Assembly: GCA_028044295.1 (NCBI GenBank)
Contig: JAOFSE010000007.1
Span: forward strand, 1 to 64,000
Direction: 5' to 3'
Source of the DNA: Sulfurimonas sp.
Lineage (GTDB): Bacteria; Campylobacterota; Campylobacteria; Campylobacterales; Sulfurimonadaceae
Length of the DNA: 64,000 bases
A program made the position numbers and the translations under genes. The notes beneath the pieces were generated by a model. That model saw only the letters and a program-made list of their open reading frames with translations, did no database searches and was not told the origin of the DNA. Within the stretch, counting starts at the first letter, position 1, and each line of letters opens with the position of its first letter. Below are positions 48,579-58,156 of the stretch, piece by piece.

Positions 48579-48827
48579 TTACTCTTTCTTCTCACCATTA
48601 AGGTTCTTGTTCATTTTTCCAGTTTTCATCTTTAAAAATGCAAGGACTCCAAATATCACCCCAACAACTATACTTACAACTCCCCAAAAGTCATCTCTCT
48701 CATACGCCATAATAATCCAGCATATATCTGCAAATAAGTAGACTATAACAGCTTCATAAATTTTACCTCTAAATGTTAAGAATGCACCAACATTTAAAAG
48801 TAGGCCACCTAAAACTGCATAACTCAT
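48579..48827 (-). CDS. Small membrane protein following the MFS gene
   Basis: 82 residues from ATG 48827 (MSYAVLGGLLLNVGAFLTF), three likely membrane helices and a basic C-terminus (KMKTGKMNKNLNGEKKE). The ATG overlaps the MFS stop as ATGA with AAGGAA upstream, which is better than the longer frame from 48863. Function unknown; translational coupling suggests it works with, or was recruited beside, the transporter. Confidence 0.75.
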   Translation of the reverse strand: MSYAVLGGLLLNVGAFLTFRGKIYEAVIVYLFADICWIIMAYERDDFWGVVSIVVGVIFGVLAFLKMKTGKMNKNLNGEKKE

Positions 48828-50029
48828 GAGATTTCCTTTAATTTTTGAGACTTTAAAATCCAAGCAAAATATAAACCGCCTAAGATAAATCCAAAACCAA
48901 TTATAACAGCAATAGCTTCTAAAGAGTAATTTGAAGTTGCTAAAAAACCTATCATAAATGATGTAAATGCAGCGGAACTTAAAAAGAGCATATCATTGTA
49001 AGCTACGATTCGTCCATAGTACTTCTCTTCTATATTCTTTTGAAGTAAAGTATATGTGTATGACCAAAGTGTTGTAGTAAACAAACCAACTATTACACTA
49101 GCAAAGAGTGACATATAAAAATCTTTCATTAGGTAGGCCCACAACCAAACTGAAAAAGCTTGAGCAATGAAGATGTAACTTATATATCTATTTTTGGTAA
49201 ATCTACTTAGCAGTAATGGACCTATTACAAGACCTATAGCACGTGATGCATGAAGAAGTCCAAGAGCTAATGATGTTGCTATTACAGATGCATAATACTT
49301 ATCAACCATAAGTGCTACAAGTGCATCAAAAGCAGTTAAACCTACAAATGAGTGTATGAGCATGAGGTGTAGAGCTTGTGGTGTTCTTTTAATATAAGAA
49401 AATGTCTCTCTCATCATTTGAAGTAAATTGTCAGTAGACTTTTTCACTTCTACATGTATCTCTGTCTTATATAGTAAATACAATCCAATCATGAACATAA
49501 ATGAGTCTAAGATAAATGCAAACTTTATGCCAAATAGATAAACTACAAAACCACTAAGTCCCATTCCTAGAGTGTAAGATAATGACCATATTATAGAGTG
49601 AAGTTCATTAGCCTTTTGAAGTTTATCGCCACTTAGTAGTTTAGGAAGAAGTGACATCTCAGTTGTAAAGTAAAATGAAGCAGCAGCCATTTTTATAAAT
49701 ATAAGAGTATAAAGTAACCATAGGTCAGATATATTATTGACAAGTATTAAGAGGAAAGTTGCAACTACCTCAAACGTGATTAAAATAAGTAAAAGCTTTT
49801 TAGGTTTCATGCTATCAATTATTGATCCAGAGATAGGTGCTTGGATTACACCTGCTAAGAAATGAAGCATTGCAACAAACGCTACAATACTTGGAGTTAC
49901 ATGTAGTTCTATAAGTAGCGTGTATATTGCTACGTTTGAAAACCATGCACCAAAGTATGCAATCAATTGAATGATTGATAAACGTTTTAATACATGTTCT
50001 TCTTTTAATAAGTCTATATATTGTTTCAT
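48824..50029 (-). CDS. Major facilitator superfamily transporter
   Basis: 401 residues with 12 predicted helices. It resembles the MFS group of enterobactin-exporter or macrolide-efflux type: FGAWFSNVAIYTLLIELHVTP at the start, APISGSIIDSMKPKKLLL in the loop-2/3 region. Substrate not predictable. The next gene starts within its stop codon. Confidence 0.87.
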   Translation of the reverse strand: MKQYIDLLKEEHVLKRLSIIQLIAYFGAWFSNVAIYTLLIELHVTPSIVAFVAMLHFLAGVIQAPISGSIIDSMKPKKLLLILITFEVVATFLLILVNNISDLWLLYTLIFIKMAAASFYFTTEMSLLPKLLSGDKLQKANELHSIIWSLSYTLGMGLSGFVVYLFGIKFAFILDSFMFMIGLYLLYKTEIHVEVKKSTDNLLQMMRETFSYIKRTPQALHLMLIHSFVGLTAFDALVALMVDKYYASVIATSLALGLLHASRAIGLVIGPLLLSRFTKNRYISYIFIAQAFSVWLWAYLMKDFYMSLFASVIVGLFTTTLWSYTYTLLQKNIEEKYYGRIVAYNDMLFLSSAAFTSFMIGFLATSNYSLEAIAVIIGFGFILGGLYFAWILKSQKLKEIS

Positions 50030-50083
50030 AAACGCAAGATTAGCATAAAGTAGTGTAAATTTTAAAAAACTTTACATATTCAT

Positions 50084-50110
50084 TAAAGTTATTTTTATAT
50101 GTGTCGATAT
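50084..50110 (+). promoter_or_regulatory. Candidate sigma-28 (FliA) promoter of flaG
   Basis: TAAAGTT at 50084-50090 and CGATAT at 50105-50110, 14 bp apart, about 50 bp before flaG. This matches the flagellar late-gene promoter type of Campylobacterota (TAAAGTTT-like -35, CGATAT-like -10). Seen directly; function inferred from the flagellar nature of the gene. Confidence 0.75.
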
Positions 50111-50160
50111 GCTGTGTAATAACTATATTCTTTTAAGCAAAAGAAAGTAAGGAGAAAGTC

Positions 50161-50553
50161 ATGGATGGCATAGCAAATGTTGCAAAGCAACAACAATCAC
50201 AAGTAAGTTCTCAAGAAACTCAAGGAAGAGTGGCTCAAGTACAACAACAAGTTCAAAAAGTTGATGTTGTAAAAGAGATACAAAAAGAAGTCAAACAAGA
50301 GGCTACTAATGCCCCTACAGCAAAAATTAACTCTAAAGAGCAAGTAAAAGAGTTGGTGGATCAGTTAAACAAAGCAATGGCTCCAATGAATACTAATGTA
50401 AAATTTGGTGTTGATTCACAAGATGTATTTTTTGTATCAGTAATAGAATCTGAAACAAGTAAGATGATTAGAAGATTTCCAGCTGAACAAGCTGCAGACT
50501 TTCTACCTAAGATGCAAGAAGTAACAGGTATGTTATTTGATACAAAAGGGTAA
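50161..50553 (+). CDS. flaG: FlaG-family flagellar protein
   Basis: 130 residues. The N-terminal half is low-complexity and Gln-rich (VAKQQQSQVSSQETQ). The C-terminal FlaG domain (about 65-130) runs VKELVDQLNKAMAPMNTNVKF, FVSVIESETSKMIRRFPAEQ. FlaG affects filament length in several bacteria. It has its own late-class promoter and terminator, separated from other flagellar genes. AAGGAGAAA lies before ATG. Confidence 0.92.
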   Translation: MDGIANVAKQQQSQVSSQETQGRVAQVQQQVQKVDVVKEIQKEVKQEATNAPTAKINSKEQVKELVDQLNKAMAPMNTNVKFGVDSQDVFFVSVIESETSKMIRRFPAEQAADFLPKMQEVTGMLFDTKG

Positions 50554-50569
50554 AAAAGCTTTACCCTTT
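50545..50569 (+). terminator. Terminator of flaG
   Basis: AAAGGGTAAA (50545-50554) pairs exactly with TTTACCCTTT (50560-50569) around a 5-nt loop. The first arm overlaps the flaG stop codon. The T-rich 3' end of the stem fits an intrinsic terminator. Confidence 0.75.
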
Positions 50570-50673
50570 AAATTATATATACCTTTACATAAAGCTCTCT
50601 CTTTCTTACTAACCAATTTTTAATCTATTTTATTGTAAAATCCACCCAATATATTTTGCAATAAGGTTTTTAT

Positions 50674-51912
50674 ATGAAAAAAGAGGTTAAAAAAGTAGTT
50701 CTCGCTTACTCTGGCGGACTAGATACTAGTGTTATTTTAAAATGGTTACAGGAAGAATACAAAGCAGAAGTAATTACTTTCACAGCAGATTTAGGTCAAG
50801 GCGAAGAAGTAGAACCAGCTCGTCAAAAAGCACTTGACAACGGGATTAAACCAGAAAATATTTTTATATTAGACATTCAAGAAGAATTTGTAAAAGATTA
50901 TGTTTTCCCTATGTTTAGAGCAAATGCAATTTATGAGGGTGAATACCTTTTAGGTACTTCAATTGCAAGACCACTTATAGCAAAAAAACAAATTGAAATA
51001 GCAAGTAAAATGGGTGCTGATGCAGTAAGTCATGGAGCAACTGGAAAAGGAAATGATCAAGTAAGATTTGAGCTTGGTTACCTTGGACTTAACCCTGATA
51101 TTACAGTTATAGCACCTTGGAGAGAGTGGGATTTAAACTCTAGAGAAAAACTACTCTCTTATGCAAGAGAGCACGGTATTGATATCGACGCGAAGCATCT
51201 TGATGCTGATGGGAATCCATCTGTAAGCCCATACTCTATGGATGCAAACTTACTTCACATATCTTACGAAGGCCTTCACTTAGAAGATCCAATGAATGAG
51301 CCAGAAGAGTCTATGTGGTTATGGTCAGCTTCACCTGAAGATGCACCTGATGAAAAAGAATACATCACAATTGGTTACAAAAATGGTGACCCAGTTTCAA
51401 TAAATTCTCAAGAGATGTCTCCTGCTACACTGTTAAGAACACTTAACGAATATGGTAATAAGCACGGTATTGGAAGAATTGATATAGTTGAAAACCGTTT
51501 TGTTGGTATGAAAGCTCGTGGTTGTTATGAAACTCCAGGTGGGACAATAATGCTAAAAGCTCATCGTGCTATAGAGTCAATCTGTCTTGATCGCGAAGAA
51601 GCTCACATGAAAGATGGCATGATCGCTAAGTACTCTGAACTTATTTATAACGGTTTTTGGTTCTCTCCAGAACGTGAAATGATGCAAGCTGCAATTGATA
51701 CTACTCAAAAATATGTTCAAGGAACTGTGAAACTAAAACTTTACAAAGGTAATGTTGAAGTTGTAGGACGTGAGTCAGATATGTCACTATATTCTGAAGA
51801 GCATTCTACATTTGAAGAAGATGAAGTATATAACCAAAAAGATGCAGAAGGCTTTATTAGACTAAATGCACTTAGAAGAATTATTGCAGGTAAAAAAAGA
51901 GAAGGAAACTAG
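50674..51912 (+). CDS. argG: Argininosuccinate synthase
   Basis: 412 residues; ligates citrulline and aspartate using ATP. It has the P-loop [21 protein letters not shown]-type segment (LEDPMNEP), [15 protein letters not shown], and [20 protein letters not shown] 50674 has AAGG upstream. Its end is 2 bp before the FTR-rhodanese gene. Confidence 0.97.
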   Translation: MKKEVKKVVLAYSGGLDTSVILKWLQEEYKAEVITFTADLGQGEEVEPARQKALDNGIKPENIFILDIQEEFVKDYVFPMFRANAIYEGEYLLGTSIARPLIAKKQIEIASKMGADAVSHGATGKGNDQVRFELGYLGLNPDITVIAPWREWDLNSREKLLSYAREHGIDIDAKHLDADGNPSVSPYSMDANLLHISYEGLHLEDPMNEPEESMWLWSASPEDAPDEKEYITIGYKNGDPVSINSQEMSPATLLRTLNEYGNKHGIGRIDIVENRFVGMKARGCYETPGGTIMLKAHRAIESICLDREEAHMKDGMIAKYSELIYNGFWFSPEREMMQAAIDTTQKYVQGTVKLKLYKGNVEVVGRESDMSLYSEEHSTFEEDEVYNQKDAEGFIRLNALRRIIAGKKREGN

Positions 51913-51914
51913 AT

Positions 51915-52652
51915 ATGAGCATGATTAAAATAGATATGAACTCTCCAGAGTTCAAAGATAGAATGGAAAAGACTGTTAAGTTTACAGATAAAGTTATTAA
52001 TCAGTTTGGCTGGGAGTATAATCCACAAGCTGAAGTAAACGAAGGCGTACAGATGGGTCTTGCTCGTAATAAGATGATGTACAATAAACTATTTTGTCCA
52101 TGTTTTATGGTTGAAGAAGTTGATGGAAAGCCTCAAAGTGTTGAAAATAGAACTTGTCCTTGTACTCCAGCTATTGAAAAAGAGATTCCAGAGATTGGTT
52201 CTTGTCACTGTGGTATTTTTTGTACACCTGAATTTGCAGCTGCAAAAAGACTTGAACTTGGAATGGAAGAAGTAGCTCATACTCATTCACGCGGATTAAC
52301 TACCCAAGAAGCAGAGATGCTTTTAAAGAAAGCTGATATAGATCCAGAAGAGTTAGTTTCACTTATGGAAGCTAGAGAACTTGGTATGGTAAACTTCAAA
52401 CTTGTTGATGTGCGTGAACATATGGAATGGGAAATGGGTCATATGAAAGGTGCTGATGCTTTAGTACCAACAAGTACTTTTTGGCCTTCACTTGAAGAAG
52501 CTCAACTTAAAAAAGATGAAAAAATAATCGTTTACTGTCATGTAGGAAGTCGTTCTGCACATGTTAGAAATATACTAACAGATTCAGGATTTGAATGTGT
52601 AGCTAATGCAGCAGGTGGGATAGTATCTTACCGTGGCGAAATAATTAAATAG
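51915..52652 (+). CDS. Ferredoxin:thioredoxin reductase catalytic domain fused to rhodanese
   Basis: 245 residues. The N-terminal FTR catalytic domain has cysteines C61-P-C63, C81-P-C83, C97-H-C99, plus C103, the CPC/CPC/CHC pattern that holds a 4Fe-4S cluster and a redox disulfide. Spacings are 17 and 13, longer than the classic 16 and 8. A rhodanese domain follows (about 160-245), with VDVREHMEWEMGHMKGA and active-site C208 in YCHVGSRS. It likely couples ferredoxin electrons to thioredoxin reduction and to sulfur transfer. No FTR variable chain is adjacent. It follows argG and precedes rplI. Confidence 0.9.
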   Translation: MSMIKIDMNSPEFKDRMEKTVKFTDKVINQFGWEYNPQAEVNEGVQMGLARNKMMYNKLFCPCFMVEEVDGKPQSVENRTCPCTPAIEKEIPEIGSCHCGIFCTPEFAAAKRLELGMEEVAHTHSRGLTTQEAEMLLKKADIDPEELVSLMEARELGMVNFKLVDVREHMEWEMGHMKGADALVPTSTFWPSLEEAQLKKDEKIIVYCHVGSRSAHVRNILTDSGFECVANAAGGIVSYRGEIIK

Positions 52653-52659
52653 GTATATT

Positions 52660-53106
52660 GTGAAAGTATTATTAATTAAAGATGTAAAAAGTCTAGGTAA
52701 AGCTGGTGAAGTTAAAGAAGTTAAAGATGGCTATGGAAAAAACTTTCTAATAGGAAAAGGTTTCGCAAAGCATGCTACTGAAGAGATTATTGCTCAACAT
52801 AAAGAAGATGAAAAACAAGCTGCAGCTGATTTAGCATCTGAGATAGCATCTTTAAAAGAGATGGCTGTTAAACTTGATAAAGCTGAAATCATAATTACTA
52901 AAAAACTTGGTCAAAATGGTCACCTTTTCGGTGCTATTACTAAAGACGAAGTTGCTCATGCACTACTAGAACAACATAAAATAGAGATAGATAAAAAACA
53001 TATCACTGATAAAGTTGCTATTAAAACTGTTGGTGAGCATAACTTAGATCTTAAACTAGGTCATGCTATCCACGCAACTCTACATGTAGATGTTCAAGGC
53101 GAATAG
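52660..53106 (+). CDS. rplI: 50S ribosomal protein L9
   Basis: 148 residues: MKVLLIKDVKSLGKAGEVKEV, KNFLIGKGFAKHAT, then the long central helix and the C-terminal rRNA-binding domain with GHLFGAIT. GTG start at 52660. It is the head of a run rplI-hslV-hslU-era with very short gaps. An exact CTACATGTAG near the 3' end encodes LHVD. Confidence 0.97.
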   Translation: MKVLLIKDVKSLGKAGEVKEVKDGYGKNFLIGKGFAKHATEEIIAQHKEDEKQAAADLASEIASLKEMAVKLDKAEIIITKKLGQNGHLFGAITKDEVAHALLEQHKIEIDKKHITDKVAIKTVGEHNLDLKLGHAIHATLHVDVQGE

Positions 53107-53113
53107 TTAAGAT

Positions 53114-53656
53114 ATGTTTGATGCAACTACAATACTCGCTTATAAGGGCAAAAATAAAGCTGTTATAGGTGGAGATGGTCAAGTTACTTTTGGAGATTCT
53201 GTACTTAAAGGTAACGCTACTAAAATTCGTACACTACATAACGGTAAGATCTTAGCTGGTTTTGCTGGAAGCACAGCTGATGCCTTTAACCTTTTTGATA
53301 TGTTTGAAGAGTTTTTAGAAGATAAAAAAGGTGATATTCTAAAGTCTGTTATAGAGTTTTCTAAAGCATGGAGAAAAGATAAAGTTCTTCGCAGACTTGA
53401 AGCAATGATGATTGTTTTAAATAATGACCATATTTTTATACTTACTGGAAATGGTGATGTTGTAGAACCAGAAGATGGTGAAATTGCTTCTATCGGTAGT
53501 GGTGGAAACTATGCAATATCTGCTGCACGTGCATTAAAAAAACATGCAAATCTAGATGAAGAAGAGTTAGTTAAAGAGTCTCTACATGTAGCCGGTGACT
53601 TATGCGTATATACAAACCACAATATAAAAACTTTAACCCTGCAGGGAGATAAATAG
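53114..53656 (+). CDS. hslV: ATP-dependent protease subunit HslV (ClpQ)
   Basis: 180-residue peptidase of the HslUV protease. The body is typical ([45 protein letters not shown]). The N-terminus is [12 protein letters not shown], whereas E. coli HslV begins MTTIV with Thr1 exposed after Met removal. Here the Thr is at position 5, so four residues must be removed, as in related Campylobacterota proteins. Its stop overlaps the hslU GTG start. Confidence 0.96.
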   Translation: MFDATTILAYKGKNKAVIGGDGQVTFGDSVLKGNATKIRTLHNGKILAGFAGSTADAFNLFDMFEEFLEDKKGDILKSVIEFSKAWRKDKVLRRLEAMMIVLNNDHIFILTGNGDVVEPEDGEIASIGSGGNYAISAARALKKHANLDEEELVKESLHVAGDLCVYTNHNIKTLTLQGDK

Positions 53657-54984
53657 TGAACTTAACACCTAAAGAGATTGTTGAGTATCTTGATAAGTAT
53701 GTAATCTCTCAAAATAATGCTAAAAAGACTATTGCCTTAGCACTTAGAACTAGATATAGAAGAATGCAATTAGATCAAGAACTTCAAGATGAAATCATGC
53801 CTAAGAACATTTTGATGATTGGTTCAACTGGTGTTGGAAAAACTGAAATATCTCGTCGTTTAGCAAAAATGATGAGAGTTCCCTTTATAAAAGTAGAAGC
53901 CTCAAAATATACAGAAGTTGGTTTTGTAGGTCGTGATGTTGAGTCCATGGTTAGAGACTTAGTTGTAGCATCCATAGCTATAGTTAAGGCTGAGAAAGAA
54001 GAAGAGAACAAAGAAAAAATAGAAAACTATGTTATCAATAAGATAGTTGAAAAACTTCTTCCCCCTCTTCCAACAGGTGCTAGTGAATCTAAACAAGATG
54101 ATTATCAAAGACTACTCAAGAGTATGGAACAACGTGTCATATCTGGTGAGATGGATGATAAAACAATTGAACTTGAAATGGACAAAATAAATATAGAGTT
54201 TAATGATACTAACCTACCCCCTGAAATGGCAAAGGTTCAAGAATCTTTTTCAAAAGTTTTCTCTCAAATGAATAAAGAAGATAATAAAAAAGAAGTAACA
54301 GTAAAAGATGCAAAATCTTTACTAAAGATAGAAGCTAGTTCTAAACTATTAGATTCTACAAATATAAATGCTCAAGCACTAGAACGTGCTCAAGATGGTG
54401 GAATAATATTTTTAGATGAGATTGATAAAATTGCTGTTAGTGAAAAGTCACAAGGTAGAAATGACCCTTCTAAAGAAGGTGTACAGCGTGATTTACTTCC
54501 TATAGTTGAAGGTAGTAGTGTTACTACAAAATATGGTGTTATAAATACAGACCATATACTTTTTATCGCTGCTGGAGCGTTTCATGTTAGTAAACCAAGT
54601 GATTTGATACCAGAGCTTCAAGGTAGGTTTCCCCTCCGTGTTGAACTTGAATCACTGACAGAAGATACTCTTTATAAAATTTTAACGCAAACTAAGAACT
54701 CTCTTTTAAATCAATATGAAGCGCTACTTGGTGTAGAAGGAATGAAACTTACATTTGAAGATGATGCTATCAAAGCTCTTGCGAAACTTGCACATCGTGC
54801 AAATGAAGTAACAGAAGACATAGGGGCTAGACGTCTTCATACAGTGATAGAAAAAGTTCTTGAAGAATTAAGCTTTAGTGCTGATGAGCGTAATGGTGAA
54901 GAAGTTATTATAACTTCAGAGTTAGTACATGAAAAACTTGATATTGTTGTTGAAGATGATGACCTTTCAAGATATATATTATAG
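53656..54984 (+). CDS. hslU: HslUV protease ATPase subunit HslU (ClpY)
   Basis: 442-residue AAA+ unfoldase. Walker A is GSTGVGKTEISRRLA; YTEVGFVGRDVESMVRDL is the pore region; Walker B is GIIFLDEIDKIA; GVQRDLLPIVEGS and the C-terminal ADERNGEEV to DDLSRYIL tail for docking on HslV are present. The GTG start at 53656 shares a base with the hslV stop. Confidence 0.97.
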   Translation: MNLTPKEIVEYLDKYVISQNNAKKTIALALRTRYRRMQLDQELQDEIMPKNILMIGSTGVGKTEISRRLAKMMRVPFIKVEASKYTEVGFVGRDVESMVRDLVVASIAIVKAEKEEENKEKIENYVINKIVEKLLPPLPTGASESKQDDYQRLLKSMEQRVISGEMDDKTIELEMDKINIEFNDTNLPPEMAKVQESFSKVFSQMNKEDNKKEVTVKDAKSLLKIEASSKLLDSTNINAQALERAQDGGIIFLDEIDKIAVSEKSQGRNDPSKEGVQRDLLPIVEGSSVTTKYGVINTDHILFIAAGAFHVSKPSDLIPELQGRFPLRVELESLTEDTLYKILTQTKNSLLNQYEALLGVEGMKLTFEDDAIKALAKLAHRANEVTEDIGARRLHTVIEKVLEELSFSADERNGEEVIITSELVHEKLDIVVEDDDLSRYIL

Positions 54985-54992
54985 GAATTAAC

Positions 54993-55871
54993 ATGACAAA
55001 AGCTGGTTTTGTATCTCTAATTGGTCGTCCAAACGCAGGTAAAAGTACTCTAATGAACTCACTTTTAGGTGAGAAAATAGCAATGGTATCTCAAAAGGCC
55101 AATGCTACAAGAAGACGTTCAAACGCAATAGTTATGCATGAAGACACTCAAATCATATTTGTGGATACTCCGGGTATTCATGAGAGAGAAAAAATACTAA
55201 ATCAATACATGCTTGATGAAGCTCTAAAAGCTATGGGTGATTGTGATTTAATAGTATATCTAGCACCCATTACAGACTCTACAGAACATTATGAAAAATT
55301 TTTAAAACTAAATAACAATAAAGTAAAACATATAATAGTGCTAAGTAAAATAGACCAGGTAAAACAAGATAAATTATTTAGAACAATTGCTTCGTACAAT
55401 CAATACTCTGATCAATTCGAAGCTCTTATACCTGTTGCAGTACCAAAGAAACAAGGTCATGATGAACTACTTAAGGTCATCTCTCAACAATTACCTGAGT
55501 CACCTTTTCTTTATGATCCAGATGACTTAACAAGTGAACTTGTTCGTGATATATATGCTGGTTTTATCAGAGAAGGAATTTTTGAGAATGTAAGTGATGA
55601 AGTGCCATATGAAGCTGATGTGATTATAGACGGTATTGAAGAAGAAAAAAATATTGATAAAATTTTTGCCACAATTATAATAGAAAAAGAGTCACAAAAA
55701 GGGATTATCATCGGTAAAGGTGGTGATTCTATAAAAAGAATTGGAAAATATTCTAGGGAAAAAATAGAAATGCTAAGTGGGAAAAAAGCCTACTTAGAAC
55801 TACAAGTGACAGTTAAAAAAGGCTGGACTAAAGATAAAAACTTTTTACAAGAGATAGGATATTCAATATGA
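54993..55871 (+). CDS. era: GTPase Era
   Basis: 292 residues. G1 is GRPNAGKSTLMN, G2 region KANATRRRSNAI, G3 VDTPGIHE, G4 LSKIDQ. The C-terminal KH domain has QKGIIIGKGGDSIKRIG. Era binds the 3' end of 16S rRNA and checks small-subunit maturation. The csd6-like gene begins 4 bp before its end. Confidence 0.97.
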   Translation: MTKAGFVSLIGRPNAGKSTLMNSLLGEKIAMVSQKANATRRRSNAIVMHEDTQIIFVDTPGIHEREKILNQYMLDEALKAMGDCDLIVYLAPITDSTEHYEKFLKLNNNKVKHIIVLSKIDQVKQDKLFRTIASYNQYSDQFEALIPVAVPKKQGHDELLKVISQQLPESPFLYDPDDLTSELVRDIYAGFIREGIFENVSDEVPYEADVIIDGIEEEKNIDKIFATIIIEKESQKGIIIGKGGDSIKRIGKYSREKIEMLSGKKAYLELQVTVKKGWTKDKNFLQEIGYSI

Positions 55872-56836
55872 GATTGTTAAGCTTAGTACTTTTTATATAC
55901 TCTTCACTTTTTTCAAGTGATATTTTAACTTCATACAGGTTAAATGGTATAGCAGAACTTGAAAAGACTATGGATAAAGAGCTTACAAGTATTGAGTACT
56001 GGGATAGTGTTATAAAAGATAAAGATACATCTTTTGGGTACCTAGAAAGTTACTCTAATATTCTTACATGTAATAAAGAAAAATCTACACTAAATCTTTA
56101 TTCTATAAATGAGAAAGACAATTTTAATTTTCGAAAAGAGTACAGTGCATATACTGGAAAAAGAAAAGGTGATAAAGTCAAAGAAGGTGATTTAAAGACA
56201 CCGATTGGAATATATAATATAACACAAAGACTATCTAAAGATACGAAGCTAGACCCATTTTATGGTCCCCTTGCCTTTGTTACTTCATATCCAAATACAT
56301 ATGATACATATCGTGGTAAAAATGGTTCAGGTATATGGATACATGGTCTACCAATAAAACAAGATAGAGATGAATTCACAAGAGGATGTATAGCTATTAA
56401 CAATCAGAATATAGAGTGTTTAAATAAGAATATAGATATATCAAAAACTCTTCTTATTATTAATAGTTCTGAAGTTAAGAAAGATACATCAAAAGTAATG
56501 ATGTCATCAATACTATCTCAACTTTATAATTGGCGATATGCTTGGTTATATAATGATATTGATAGCTATCTAAAATTTTATTCTGATAAGTTTGTTAGAA
56601 ATGATGGTATGAATATAAAAACTTTTACAACCTATAAAAGTAGAGTTTTCAAAAAAATTGAGAAAAAAACTATTATCTTTAAAGATATTAATATTGTCCC
56701 ATATCCAAACTCTGAGAATGTATATCAAATAACTTTTAAAGAGTTTTATAAGTCTAATACATTTGAATTCAGTGGTAATAAAATACTGATTGTAACTATG
56801 CATGATAATGTAATGAAAATTTTAACTGAGAAATAA
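55868..56836 (+). CDS. L,D-transpeptidase-fold peptidoglycan enzyme, Csd6-like
   Basis: 322 residues with a signal peptide (RLLSLVLFIYSSLFS). A YkuD domain (about 75-205) has KEGDLKTPIGIYNI, a histidine in IWIHGLPIKQ and the catalytic cysteine in FTRGCIAINN. The C-terminal ~110 residues (WRYAWLYNDIDSYLKFYS) form an NTF2-like domain. This layout is that of Helicobacter Csd6 and its Campylobacter relative, L,D-carboxypeptidases that shorten peptide stems and control helical shape. It is followed 9 bp later by a Csd4-like gene. Confidence 0.85.
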   Translation: MRLLSLVLFIYSSLFSSDILTSYRLNGIAELEKTMDKELTSIEYWDSVIKDKDTSFGYLESYSNILTCNKEKSTLNLYSINEKDNFNFRKEYSAYTGKRKGDKVKEGDLKTPIGIYNITQRLSKDTKLDPFYGPLAFVTSYPNTYDTYRGKNGSGIWIHGLPIKQDRDEFTRGCIAINNQNIECLNKNIDISKTLLIINSSEVKKDTSKVMMSSILSQLYNWRYAWLYNDIDSYLKFYSDKFVRNDGMNIKTFTTYKSRVFKKIEKKTIIFKDINIVPYPNSENVYQITFKEFYKSNTFEFSGNKILIVTMHDNVMKILTEK

Positions 56837-56845
56837 AAGTTTAAA

Positions 56846-58144
56846 ATGAATAATTATCTATCAAAAATATTGCTTATATCAATACTATTTACAAGTCATC
56901 TCTATAGTAAGATACAACTCATTAAAAAAGAAAATCTAGATTCAAACACTACCTTGTTAGTGATTGGTGGAATTCATGGTGATGAACCTGGTGGGTACTT
57001 CGCAGCTTCTATTCTTGCCACTAACTATAACATAACATCAAAAAACCTTTGGATAGTTCCTAATTTAAATAAACCAAGTATTCAACGTAATCTTAGAGGG
57101 CTTTATGGTGACATGAATAGAAAGTTTTCTATTCTACAAAAAAAAGACAAAGACTCTGAAATAGTTGAAGAAATTAAAGAAATTATTTTAGAAAAGAAAG
57201 TATCCCTTGTTTTAAACTTGCATGATGGACATGGCTTTTACAGAAAAGAGAACCATGGTAAAATTTTCAATCCTAATGCATGGGGCCAGACCTGTGTAAT
57301 TGACCAATGTGATTTAAGTGAAAATCAACCATTTGGAAATCTCAACCATATAGCTTCTCAAGTAAAAGAAAGGATGAATAAAAAGCTTTTAAAGGAACAC
57401 CATAGTTTTGACGTGAGAAATACAAATACAAAATTTGATGATGAGGCTATGCAACTTTCACTTACTTATTTTGCAGTAACTAACAATAAGCCAGCGTTTG
57501 CTATTGAAAGTAGTAAAAACTTATCATCTTTATCTCAAAAAGTTTTTTATCAACTACTTGCAATCGAAGAATTTATGAATATTATGGGAATTACTTATTC
57601 TAGGGACTTCAAGCTAAATGAAAAAAACATAACAAAAATAATAAAAAATTATGGTAATTTAAGAATAAATAACAATATTTCCCTAAATTTAGCCGATATC
57701 AAAAAATCTTTAAGCTTTATTCCGATAAAATCAAAGAGTAATGAGTTTGTATTTTCTCATCCTTTAGGAAGCATTAGAAAGGTTCACTCCTTTTATAATG
57801 TCTATATAGGTAATAGAAAAGTAACAAATCTTAAGCCACAATACTTTAAGATTGCTGAAAATTATGATGAAAAATTTGATGTAATTGTCGATGGAAAGCT
57901 AATTTCTTTAGATAATACTTCAAATATTTATGTAAATGACGATTTTAAAGTAGTTAAACGTGATGGGTATCGTGTAAACATAATTGGTTTTAGATCTAGA
58001 AAACATAAAAATGAGAGTGGAATAAGCATAAAGCTTAAAGACTTGAATCAAAATTTTTCTATAGATAAATCTAATAAAATTTACAGGGTTGAATTTTACA
58101 ATAATGATGAATTTTGTTTTATGACAAAGGTTCATTTCAGATAG
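56846..58144 (+). CDS. M14-type zinc D,L-carboxypeptidase, Csd4/Pgp1-like
   Basis: 432 residues with a signal peptide (KILLISILFTSHLYS). The zinc site starts GGIHGDEPGGYFAA (H-x-x-E) and continues with LNLHDGHGFY; the catalytic-type glutamate is in FAIESSKN. Beta-rich C-terminal domains follow (from about 260). Helicobacter Csd4 has glutamine in place of the first histidine; here it is histidine. It should trim tripeptide stems to dipeptides, acting with the Csd6-like enzyme to set cell curvature. Confidence 0.85.
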   Translation: MNNYLSKILLISILFTSHLYSKIQLIKKENLDSNTTLLVIGGIHGDEPGGYFAASILATNYNITSKNLWIVPNLNKPSIQRNLRGLYGDMNRKFSILQKKDKDSEIVEEIKEIILEKKVSLVLNLHDGHGFYRKENHGKIFNPNAWGQTCVIDQCDLSENQPFGNLNHIASQVKERMNKKLLKEHHSFDVRNTNTKFDDEAMQLSLTYFAVTNNKPAFAIESSKNLSSLSQKVFYQLLAIEEFMNIMGITYSRDFKLNEKNITKIIKNYGNLRINNNISLNLADIKKSLSFIPIKSKSNEFVFSHPLGSIRKVHSFYNVYIGNRKVTNLKPQYFKIAENYDEKFDVIVDGKLISLDNTSNIYVNDDFKVVKRDGYRVNIIGFRSRKHKNESGISIKLKDLNQNFSIDKSNKIYRVEFYNNDEFCFMTKVHFR

Positions 58145-58156
58145 GATTATTAAAGA

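Noticed and set aside
57991-57998. TAGATCTA as another frequent palindrome
   Set aside because: Only this copy was noticed, unlike the 28 of TACATGTA; it serves as an informal control, not a full count.
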